45,127 nt of DNA from Gracilaria caudata (Eukaryota; Rhodophyta; Florideophyceae; Gracilariales; Gracilariaceae), in the NCBI GenBank assembly GCA_030374735.1, contig JASCIV010000112.1, positions 1-45,127 on the forward strand, given 5' to 3'. Positions 1 through 8,257 of the stretch are shown in pieces. The notes beneath the pieces were generated by a model. That model did no database searches. It was not told where the DNA came from and saw only the letters and a program-made list of their open reading frames with translations. How positions within the stretch are numbered: the stretch's first letter is position 1; each line of letters opens with the position of its first letter. A program made the translations under genes and the position numbers.

Positions 1-161
1 GTTGTATACATCATACACATCATACACATCATACAAATTCACTTGTGGCATACGTGGACACGTGATATGATATATGACTAACATTTTTCATTGGCCTTAA
101 GTGAGTTAGTTAGTTTAGACATCTATTTTAGGCTAGTCAGTCAGTCACCGTTACGGCCCTG
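1..161. mobile_element. 3' end of a hAT-like non-autonomous element, cut by the window edge
   Basis: The stretch ends in a GTCAGTCAGTCA subterminal repeat followed by TTACGGCCCTG at 151-161. This nearly matches the 3' end of the complete element at 2484-3044. The flank GTGAG follows immediately in both cases. A short imperfect 9-bp tandem (ACACATCAT units) lies near 9-35. The 5' end is outside the window, so length and target duplication cannot be tested. Confidence 0.6.
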
Positions 162-195
162 GTGAGTGGAGAGTGTGCCTCGAGTTGGCCCCATT

Positions 196-1191
196 TTACG
201 CAGAGTTCCTCCACTGAATGAACCCAGCGGTGGTGATGTCCAGTGAAGCAAAGAATCGTTCTCCGTCACCATACATATTCGCTTTTGGAATAGAAAGAAG
301 AATGTTTGCTTTAGAGTTGCGGTAGTTTTGCCACTCATAATTGTTGGAGATGGTGTAGTCGTTCGAAATTTCAATACCTGTCGTGTAAAGTTGTGGTGAC
401 AGGAAGTCAACGTCGTTAGATGAAATGATAGCATCCATGACTGTGTTGGCATCTGGGAATCCGTACGGAGATGAATGCGAAACGGTTACGAGTACTTTGA
501 GGTTGTTGGCCTTAGCAAGTGCAAACGAGCTTGTCAGTGACGACGCCAGATTGCCAGCACCTTCTTCAATATCATAGCAGATTCCGTCAAAGTCCGAAAG
601 GCGACCATCCGTAATAGCGGAGTTGAGTTGAGCAATACTGGACGCCGACCACCTGCCGTTTTCGTTCCCCCCACCCAAGGAAATGTATTTGTCACCCACG
701 AGTGAGTCATAAACATTCAACGACTCAGAAAGAGCGTTGTTCACATTGGCCCATCCGTTGAATGCAACCGATAATGTAGCATCCGAGAATCCTGCGGTAG
801 GGTTCCATGTCCAGAGGTAGAAACCGCTGTGAGGAGCAGAGCTGGAAGAAGGTGGAGGAGTGGTTGACGAAGAAGCGCAGACAGAGATGCCGGTAAAGCA
901 GGTAGACGAAGCAGGACATTCTGAATTTGTACCTCTGGGACAAGCCTGAGTACACGATTGAGCATTTGTGTAGGAAGTGCCACACCAGTTTGAAGGATCG
1001 CTCGGCTGGCATGGTACGGAAGCAAAGCAGGTTTCTCCCGGCGGACATTCGGATGAAAGGCCATTGGGACAAGCTTGATGGCAATCTAAAGCGTGTGCAT
1101 AATTGGAACCACAGTGATTTGCGGTTTGCGTGCGGGCGTTGGTGACGAGAAGGGAAACGACGGCGACTAGAGTGAGTGCGATTGAAACCAT
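196..1191 (-). CDS. Secreted GH18 chitinase-like protein with two chitin-binding-like modules
   Basis: This is a 331-residue secreted protein. Residues 1-22 form a signal peptide. Residues 27-61 and 70-105 are two copies of a six-cysteine module (CGxxYxxAxxCxxACPxG, then ECPxxxTCF) of the kind found in algal and oomycete carbohydrate-binding regions. A Ser/Thr/Pro linker spans about 107-120. Residues 121-331 resemble a glycoside hydrolase 18 fold: the SLGGG strand motif at 171-175, DFDGICYDIEE at 200-210 in place of the canonical DGxDxDxE, SPQLY at 265-269, and a C-terminal Trp at 327. The putative catalytic acid is Glu209. The second Asp of the motif is Cys205, so activity may be changed. 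A TATA box lies about 50 bp upstream on the minus strand. Likely role: binding or hydrolysing a chitin-like polysaccharide outside the cell (inference). Confidence 0.8.
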   Translation of the reverse strand: MVSIALTLVAVVSLLVTNARTQTANHCGSNYAHALDCHQACPNGLSSECPPGETCFASVPCQPSDPSNWCGTSYTNAQSCTQACPRGTNSECPASSTCFTGISVCASSSTTPPPSSSSAPHSGFYLWTWNPTAGFSDATLSVAFNGWANVNNALSESLNVYDSLVGDKYISLGGGNENGRWSASSIAQLNSAITDGRLSDFDGICYDIEEGAGNLASSLTSSFALAKANNLKVLVTVSHSSPYGFPDANTVMDAIISSNDVDFLSPQLYTTGIEISNDYTISNNYEWQNYRNSKANILLSIPKANMYGDGERFFASLDITTAGFIQWRNSA

Positions 1192-1242
1192 GTTTGACGT
1201 TGAGTTGCTCGGAGAATGCTAGGAAGAGCTTGGGATTTGTGA

Positions 1243-1249
1243 CTTTATA
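1243..1249 (-). promoter_or_regulatory. TATA box of the GH18-like gene
   Basis: TATAAAG on the minus strand, about 52 bp upstream of the ATG at 1191. Spacing fits a short 5' UTR. Confidence 0.55.
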
Positions 1250-2483
1250 AGTACAGTAGTTCCATAGTTATTCGTGTAACGTAGAAAGGAAAGCTACCTT
1301 TGGTAAACCTCTTTATTTACCCCTAACATCTCGAAACAGCGACCAGTTGGCAGTTACAATCGACGGAGATCATAATCCAAGTCAAGCACACAGGGTTTGC
1401 AAGGCATGAGAACCTGAACACTTGTGGGACAAGTATACCCAGTTATGTTGCCTTCTTTCCTACTTTCTCCCTACCACAACAAACTTCGCTTCGCCCTGAA
1501 AAAGCTCCCCCGACATGCACCGCATGCGTGGGTCTGTGTTGTGTCAAATGCATTTAGCACTTGCTGGTGACCCCCTCCGATTGCATCACTTCTTTCTGCA
1601 TATCCCCTGAGTCTGCATAGTGAAAACGTCTATCGATCTCGTTCTTTCGATTGCAGCCCCATTTCGAAGGTCCCTGCATAACCGCGTAATGCAATTATGA
1701 AAGCAACCGGACTGTACCACGAGATGTATGCATGTGCACTGGCACCTACTGAATTCGTGGGCGGGTGTTGAATACACCAGCCACTATTGGCGCGGTGGAT
1801 GTACAGCACGGCAGCATATGCGCCCTCAGCCAAGTCAGGGGTGAGCAAGCGCGATTGCGCTTAGTTCTGTATGCGAATACAATACACCAATGCGTTGGTC
1901 ATGGGGAAGGTTGCTTCGTCAGGAATTTCATCCATTACCGACTCCAAGTGCATTGAACCTTGTCTGTGAGATGTTGCAGTCACTAGTGCTGCGTAGAACA
2001 TCAAACTATCTGCCTAGTCAGCTCCAAACTGATTCGACGGGGGTGCTCATAAAAGCCGTCCGAGATTTTGAACGCCAACTCAACCTCAGTGAGTGTGCCC
2101 GCCTCCTTTGCCATCGCTCTTCTACTGTTTTCTAAGTCTTTCGTCCAACACTGAACGTTACTCCAGCGCTGAACAACAGCGGTGTGTACGCGATGTCCAA
2201 TAAAGTCGAAGAGAACACAATGGTCGTTTATGCACGTCGAGCGAACGGAACCCTGAAGCTGTTGAATCCTGCCCCTCCAGACGGGAGGACAAGGCGCAGT
2301 TCTCAATCTTGCTAAGGGCTTTGACCCGCTGTTTGCGGCAAAATCTATCGTTATCACGCTGACAAAAAGTGTGTGCTGGCTGTCAATGTGGATAGTAGCT
2401 CTGTTTCAGTTTCCAGCCTTACAGAATTTTTCACTTAAAGCTGTGTAAGCCGAGTTCCAGTTGGCTTCAAGAAACGTGAGCTT
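1250..2483. other. Intergenic, no supported gene
   Basis: Only short overlapping frames without recognisable domains or signal peptides are present. The longest, a minus-strand frame at 2001-2357, has no features I recognise. Confidence 0.5.
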
Positions 2484-3044
2484 CAGGGGCGTATTTGTGA
2501 CTACAATTTTGGGCACCTCAAAAAGTCATAGTCACCCCCTCAAAGGTCATAGTCAGTCACTTATCGTCACACTATATATTGCTCTTTTGTTTGGCTAATT
2601 TGTGCTAAAGACTCTTCTATTACACTTTAAGAGGCTCGGTTTATGACTTGTTTTATTCGATTTGGCACTCATAATTGTTTTGAGCTCACTTGTTAAGCTC
2701 AAATACAATAATAGGTGCCACCAGATGGCATCTGGTGGCCCCCATTATTGTTTGGAACAAGTGAGACAGTGGAAGATACGCGCAATTCCAAGCAATTTCG
2801 TAAGTGCAATCATCCTCGTTTTCTTAAAGATTCAGCAAAAAGACTTCAAATTGTCAGTAGTGTACACGTGTCTGTTTCTCTATGGTCTCTTTTGTATCCA
2901 AGTGTTCATTTGTGTTACGTGTCATATCTATGACTAGATGTGACTAGATTTTTGCCGCATAATATGACTTGCATATTATGCAAGTCAGTCAGTCATTAGT
3001 CACACTTTTTTTATGCTAGTCAGTCAGTCACAAATACGGCCCTG
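2484..3044. mobile_element. Non-autonomous hAT-like MITE
   Basis: The 5' terminus CAGGGGCGTATTTGTGACT and the 3' terminus AGTCACAAATACGGCCCTG are near-perfect terminal inverted repeats of about 19 bp. The element is flanked by GTGAGCTT (2476-2483) and GTGAGCAT (3045-3052), an 8-bp duplication with one mismatch, as expected for hAT transposons. Subterminal AGTCATAGTCA and GTCAGTCA repeats lie inside both ends. It has no transposase frame, so it would need transposase in trans. Related ends occur at 1-161 and, inverted, at 33360-33492. Confidence 0.75.
2707..2750. repeat. Nested palindrome inside the hAT-like element
   Basis: Perfect 11-bp arms GCCACCAGATG (2717-2727) and CATCTGGTGGC (2729-2739) flank one central G. 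Outer arms CAATAAT (2707-2713) and ATTATTG (2744-2750) extend the hairpin. Confidence 0.75.
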
Positions 3045-3640
3045 GTGAGCATGCATATATGTCGGCTGTGTTTGACAATAATAATTATTGTCAATTGCCA
3101 TCGAGAACCATGCATTGCCATGTGTCAGGAGACATGTCTCCTGCTTGCTACATGGATTGTTCATCCCATGAACTTTTGTCCAAATTTAGGAATGGAAAGG
3201 CTGGGTCAATCCTCTTCAATTCGTGCCCATTGATGAGAGGGAAATGGTTTTGCATAAGATGGAGAGGCCCGAGATACTGCAGGAGTGGGGGCAATGTACA
3301 AGAATAGCGGCATGTTGCCCGGTGCTCTGTGTCTGTCGCGCTTTCCTCTGCCGTCAAGATCAGGTTGAACACTCTGCACTCCAAGTTTCGCTCAATAAAA
3401 CCGCAGCACGATGATCTCTATTACCACATTATGTTATATTATTGTTCCTCGTACCGCTGCTTCATGTTTCCAAGGCATGCTCGTGAGCGTCCAGCAACTT
3501 CAGCGAGAGTTTCGACCTCGCAAAGACAGTGGTATTTGCAAAGAAATTGGCTTGTGAAGTACTATCGGCACCCGATTCACCAGATTTTATGAATGTCGAG
3601 GACACCGCACTTCGGCATGCTGATGTGTACTTCGCGCTCG

Positions 3641-3844
3641 TTAGTTCAGAGAGACCGAACCCTCGGAGTACTCGCCACGCGCAGTGTTCTCAACTCCATG
3701 TTATTTCAGGGCCGCAAAGCCCGGAGTAATCATCAGAGTGAGCGCTACCTTCCTCTGTTATTTCAGGGCTGCGAAGCCCGGAGTAATCAGCAGGTCAGCC
3801 TTATCCTTATCGCGTTATTTCAGGACCGCAAGGTCCGGAGTAAT
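3641..3844 (+). repeat. 57-bp repeat array of covarying hairpins (LTR U3)
   Basis: Units start at 3641 (degenerate), 3701, 3758 and 3815. The last three keep an exact 57-bp period, and each begins with a 30-nt hairpin. The stem is TTATTTC paired with GGAGTAA (with G-T wobbles), then a bulged A, then GGGCT paired with AGCCC around a GCGA loop (unit 3758), or GGACC paired with GGTCC around a GCAA loop (unit 3815). Two base pairs change on both sides. Unit 3701 has the same outer stem and a C/A mismatch next to the loop. An open frame also crosses the array with 19-residue repeats, but the paired changes favour structure. Confidence 0.8.
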
Positions 3845-3946
3845 CGCCAACGCAGAGGGGTAATCGCTCGTAGCAATCGTAGGTCGTTTAGTTGAATCGT
3901 CGTTGTTTCTGTCTACCCTCCAGCAAACGAGTTGCTCTAATCTACT

Positions 3947-3952
3947 TATATA
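3947..3952 (+). promoter_or_regulatory. TATA box of the LTR promoter
   Basis: TATATA lies about 105 bp downstream of the hairpin array and 55 bp upstream of AATAAA, where a U3/R boundary would be expected. Confidence 0.55.
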
Positions 3953-4006
3953 GCCATCAGAAGAGCTACGCTGAATTTCGGTGACAAAATAGATAACTGC
4001 TCTCCC

Positions 4007-4012
4007 AATAAA
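4007..4012 (+). terminator. Polyadenylation signal of the LTR
   Basis: AATAAA is 45 bp before the LTR 3' end, consistent with the R region of an LTR. Confidence 0.5.
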
Positions 4013-4545
4013 GATCACTGCCCTGTCCTTCTTGTTCTGTGCTCATAATCCGTTACAATGAAAGAAAACCTGCCCCCTTCATTCTCTTTTCATGATATCA
4101 ATCATATCCGTTTCAAGTTTCAGTTGGTTCAAATCTTTAAGACTTTGGGCTTTCGTCATGCCCTTTTTTTCGGGGAGGAACGGTCGCCCTTCGACTTCGT
4201 GGCATTATATTTGACATTGGCGAGCAGTACATGCTCAATTTGGGCAGCGAAACGGGCAGTCGGTTGGTGTGAAGTCATTCTTTGTACACAGTTTCCAAGG
4301 CAATTTGAGGTGGGAGAGCCTGAGAATGAAGCAAATCGAAGAGCTCAACGACAGATCAACCTTACCCGTGAACCGGTGCCACCAATGTGACTGTCGGCTT
4401 GTGGAAGGATTGAGTTGGTGGATGCACGAAACAGCAACAAATGCCTGAGCATCAACTCTCTAGAAGCGGCTCACACACTTTTCTCCTCTTTCTTTGGCAC
4501 AGTACTCACTGTTCACGAGCAACGAAGGAACGCAGTTAGAGCCAG

Positions 4546-5477
4546 ACACAATGATAGAAATCTATCATCTATCTAGATTGCTACTTTATGAACAGATGTT
4601 TTGAGAATAGCTCTACTTGAGATCAAATTAGCCAGTTTTGCCTCCTTGTATGGAGCTTTGCTATTACAATTGAAAATGCTTCGGATAACCACGGAAGTTA
4701 CCTTTGCAGCTTCAGAACGGCGCATATTTCATATTTTCTTTTGTCATTTGATCTCCACGAGTTCCACTTGTCCAGGTGTATTAATTTTGACTAATATCAC
4801 TATAATATAGTGATAATAATAAATATATTATTAAATAAATTATTCATTCCTATAGGGTTAGTTATTAGACACTTCTCTTTCCATCTAGTCAGAAATACGA
4901 CGCTGGGGATCACTACCCTGACCCCCCGCACGACATGGTGTATTCAATAGTGTAAAAGCCACTCTGGCTTGTCTTTTCGGAGCTCAAACCCTGACAAATA
5001 GTCTGGATGACATCAGATTTCGAATGTAAATGATAGGTTGTCGTCGTTTTAGAAGTAGTTCTACAGAGACTAGATGAATTACTGGTACCATTAGCCAGGG
5101 GAGTAGTCTTTCACAGGATGCTCTTCAGCAGAATACTTGCCACACAAAAGGCAAGGCAACGATAACTACTACGTATGACATTGTGTCCTAACTCTCCTTT
5201 CCGTCGTGTGAAAGAGTATCGTTTCCCCCTTCTGAGAGGAAGGCCCATAAAATCTCTCGTCATTGTCATCGAGAGGTCAGTTCCTTCTCCGGAGTTGCCT
5301 CCCATTCACGGAATTCAGAAATCAATGCGCACTGTATGCAGATGTTTAAGGTAACTTGTGGTGAGAAGGCGAGTGACGAGGCACTGAGAGGAAGAATTGT
5401 TTAGGGCATGAAAAACCATAAATGTTGAACTGAAAGCCTGAATCTGAGTGTTCAGAAGCAGTTTTTGCTTGTTTCCC
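4546..5477. other. Intergenic, AT-rich; hairpin at 4795-4815
   Basis: No supported gene. The hairpin has 9-bp arms TATCACTAT and ATAGTGATA around AAT. It sits in a stretch (4743-4815) that resembles 19712-19762, where a different stem surrounds the same TATAATATA centre. Confidence 0.55.
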
Positions 5478-6775
5478 GCAACCATGCATTGCGTTGTGTC
5501 TCCTGCTTGCTTCATGGATTGTTCATCACATGATCTTTTGTCCAAATTTAAGAATGTAAAGGGCTGGCTCAACCCTCTTCAATTCGTGCCCATTGAGAGG
5601 GAAATGGTTTTGCATCAGATGGAGAGGCCCTGGATACAGCAGGAGTGGGCGCCATGTAGAAGAACATAAACAAGTTGCCGCATGTTCTGTGTCTTTCGCA
5701 TTTTCCTCTGCCGTCAGATCAAGTTCAACACTCCACACTCCAAGTTTCGTTCAATAAAACCGCAGCACGATGTTCGCTATTACCATATTGTTCCTCCTAC
5801 CGCTGCTTCATGTTTCCCAGGCATGCTCATGCGTGTCCAGCAACTTCAGCGAGAGATTCGACCTAGCCGATACAGTGGTATTTGCAAAGGTATTGGCTGG
5901 TGAGGTACTATCGGCACCCGATCCACCAGATTGTACGAAAGAAAGCCCGCCCTCTTCCTTCGCTTTTGGTGATATCAATGACATCCGGTTCAAGTTTGAG
6001 TTGGTTCGAATCTTTAAGGGATGTGCGCCTGCTTCATGCACTTTTTTCGGGGATACAACAGTTGCTCTCGGTCTTTGTGGCATTAATTTTAACATTGGCG
6101 AGCAGTACATGCTGGATTTGGGCAACGAAACGGTGCATTCGGATGGTGTGAAGTCATTCTTTGTACACAGTTGTCAAGGCAATTTGATGCGGGAGAGCCT
6201 GACAACAGAACAAATCGAAGAGCTCAACGACAGATCTACGTTGCCCGTGAACAGGTGCCAACTGAACTAAAGTTTTGGCGCTTTGGGATTTACGCAGCCA
6301 AGATAGTTTCTATAGAAATGTACCGGTCACTCAAGTTCATGAATCTGCATAGAGTCCTTGCTGAAACGGACCACAGACGCGTTCAACGCATCTACGTCAC
6401 GCTTCGAAATGGCAGAGGTCGGGCGCTTCATACATGCCACCGGGAGTTGCATCGCGAGCATGAAAGTAAACAATGTCGAGTCTCTTTTTCTGTACTGTCG
6501 CTTTGTAGCCAGTTTGGAGGAAGGAACGGACGACCATACCGCCAGGTTCACTGTGAACCCGTTTCTACCATGACGGTTTGTCGAAGAATTGAGTTGCTGG
6601 ATGCACGAAACAAAAAGACGTGCCTGAGCATGGCCTGCAACAGCTCTTGCGATCTCGAAATCCTTTCTTGTTCGCTTCAACTCTCTCGAAGCGGCTCATG
6701 CACACTTTTCTCCTTCTCTTTCTTTGGCACAGTACGGTGCACTCTCTTTATTCACGAGCAACGAAGGAACTCGTT
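5478..6775 (+). repeat. Tandem duplicate, copy carrying the intact TIMP-like gene
   Basis: This is the intact partner of 3105-4545. Homology starts about 290 bp upstream of the ATG and continues past the stop, with about 300 bp here (near 6265-6570) absent from the other copy. Confidence 0.8.
5770..6270 (+). CDS. TIMP/netrin-like secreted metalloproteinase-inhibitor homologue
   Basis: This is a 166-residue protein. Residues 1-18 are a signal peptide that should be cleaved directly before Cys19-Ser-Cys21. A mature N-terminal Cys-x-Cys is the hallmark of TIMPs, in which it chelates the active-site zinc of the target enzyme. The following VVFAK (36-40) matches the conserved TIMP strand after the CxC. 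Cysteines lie at 19, 21, 55, 85, 90, 103, 135 and 163. The length suits a single N-terminal (netrin-like) domain with a short tail, not a two-domain animal TIMP. A tandem pseudogene lies 1.4 kb upstream. The ATG precedes the signal peptide directly. An open frame at 6171-6884 overlaps the 3' end but looks spurious. Inhibition is inferred from the N-terminus only. Confidence 0.8.
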   Translation: MFAITILFLLPLLHVSQACSCVSSNFSERFDLADTVVFAKVLAGEVLSAPDPPDCTKESPPSSFAFGDINDIRFKFELVRIFKGCAPASCTFFGDTTVALGLCGINFNIGEQYMLDLGNETVHSDGVKSFFVHSCQGNLMRESLTTEQIEELNDRSTLPVNRCQLN

Positions 6776-8257
6776 TGAGTCAGACGCCTGCAACCTGTTT
6801 CGGTTTACTCTGCGCACGTGCTGGGCAGCCAAAATTGACCCGGAGGTATGGAAACACTCGAAAATTTCGAAGAGGCATTTTTGACGTAGAACGTGTTGAA
6901 AACGTTCAAAAAAACCGCCGTATTTTTTTAAAACAGAAAGACGTTCAAAACATTACGGTTACCCTTACAGTAGCTGTCCTGTTTAGCGGCGTTGGTTGGT
7001 CAGAAAACAGAAGACATTACAGCTAAGCTTACAGTGACTGCACTGGTCATATTGCTCAGAATAATAGCAAAGCTCCTACTAGGAGCTGCGCTAGCCTAGC
7101 TATATTTAGGTTAGAGCTAATGTTCGCAAAAATCTGGTTGAAAACTAGCTCCAGCCATGCTTTTGGCACATTGCTGGCCTTTTTGGCGAGTCCGCCGTTA
7201 TGGTCGTTTATATTTAGAATGGCGCTTTTTTCCTTAAATAAATAAGTAAAATTAAAGGGTTTTTGTCAAAACAATGCGCCGTGTCACATTTTGCAATGTT
7301 TTTGGTTCTCCAAGAAAATTGGATCTAAAGCCTGCCAATATGTTAAATATGGTGGCAATGCGCGCTATTTGAAGTTTGGTTCTCCAAAGAAGTTGCATTG
7401 TGTTACCAAAAACGACTCTAATGGTCAAATTTGGCTAAAAATACTTCTGTAACTGTCTCATACAAAAATTGTACAAAACACTGCATCTTTCATTTTTTTC
7501 CTATATATACTACTTGAAAATGTTTACTTCCTTCTTCGATATTACTCTGAATATTATTATGTTTCTCTGCAAAATCCCTCTAAATATCTAAATATGAGAA
7601 ACTATCAAAGCGCTGGAGGAGCTTTGCAACTTCTTGCGAAGCTTGCTTCGCATAGTTCTGATTCTATATCGATCTTTTACGGAACTGGTACGAGTTTGGT
7701 TTCCTTACACCAATGAGGCCATTCGTTGCCTCTTTCGCATTGGTCGAAGTCATGGAGGATGAGGTAAATGCGGTATATTTGAATATTTGGAAAAACGAAC
7801 CGAATAACTTCTAAGTTCTGTAAAACAAACCCGACTAGTTTAACGCGCGGAGTAGCTAAAAATAGTCCATACTTCTCCGAAACTGCATACGATTATATTT
7901 TGTCAAAGCTATTGACAAGTGCAGCCCTGATCTCCACGAATGTTGTTTGTTTCTGAGAAAACCGAGCGTATCTGACGCGTTGCATTCAGCGATGCAGGAA
8001 AACAACTCTTCGCCAGCTTTACATACAGTGCCAGCACGCAGATATGACATACAAGGCCCTCCATTCTTCCCGCCTTTTATCTTCCTATCCTTCTTACACT
8101 TTGTGAAAGTGCAACACGTACTGCCATATCGTGTTGTCACGTATCGCACATGAACAACATGCACACTGGCTTAAATGTTGCCAGCATGGTAAGGACTCGA
8201 GCTATCCTTCGTGCTGCTCATCTTCGCTCCCATTCTATCGTTTTCGATCTTTTCACT
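6271..8257. other. Intergenic, AT-rich, with dispersed repeats
   Basis: No convincing gene. A frame at 6358-6573 is in phase with the TIMP-like gene after its stop but has no recognised domain. Members of a dispersed repeat lie at 7067-7077 and 7610-7652. A direct repeat of TTTGGTTCTCCAA occurs near 7304 and 7376. Confidence 0.5.
7610..7652 (+). repeat. Dispersed GGAGCTTTGC repeat with hairpin, copy 1
   Basis: The motif GCGCTGGAGGAGCTTTGC (7610-7627) is followed by a perfect hairpin, TGCGAAGC (7635-7642), TT, GCTTCGCA (7645-7652). An inverted GCAAAGCTCCT lies at 7067-7077. Confidence 0.6.

Larger units (their letters stand above)
3594..4057 (+). mobile_element. Solo LTR of an LTR retrotransposon
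   Basis: The 464-bp insertion starts with TGTCGAGG and ends with CCGTTACA (TG...CA ends with TGT/ACA inverted tips). It is flanked by a perfect 5-bp duplication ATGAA at 3589-3593 and 4058-4062. The TIMP-like paralogue gives the uninterrupted sequence at the equivalent site (GTACGAAAG near 5934), which confirms an insertion. Inside, in the expected LTR order, are a hairpin repeat array, a TATA box at 3947 and an AATAAA at 4007. No internal retroelement genes remain, so this is probably an LTR-LTR recombination product. Confidence 0.85.
3411..4390 (+). pseudogene. Pseudogene of the TIMP-like inhibitor
   Basis: This is a decayed paralogue of the gene at 5770-6270. Four kinds of damage are visible: extra bases in the signal-peptide region that shift the frame; a TGA codon where the intact gene encodes the second Cys of the N-terminal Cys-x-Cys; a solo LTR inserted at 3594-4057; and further changes in the 3' half (4063-4390) that move the homologous sequence out of frame. 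The intact paralogue shows what the empty insertion site looked like. No product is expected. Confidence 0.85.
3105..4545 (+). repeat. Tandem duplicate, decayed copy
   Basis: This stretch aligns with 5478-6775 in the same orientation, including about 290 bp upstream of the TIMP-like ATG and about 150 bp of 3' sequence. It differs by point changes, by the 464-bp LTR insertion, and by loss of roughly 300 bp that correspond to about 6265-6570 in the other copy. Confidence 0.8.

Noticed and set aside
3641..3844. CRISPR array
   Set aside because: Only four units, related spacers, eukaryotic context, and location inside an LTR.
4773..4905. 133-bp MITE with CAG...CTG termini resembling the hAT ends
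   Set aside because: The end similarity is partial and there is no target duplication; similarity to 19712-19762 extends across the supposed left boundary.
6171..6884. Plus-strand 237-codon frame overlapping the 3' end of the TIMP-like gene
   Set aside because: It overlaps a well-supported gene in another frame, has no domain or signal peptide, and an opposite-strand frame of similar length covers part of it.
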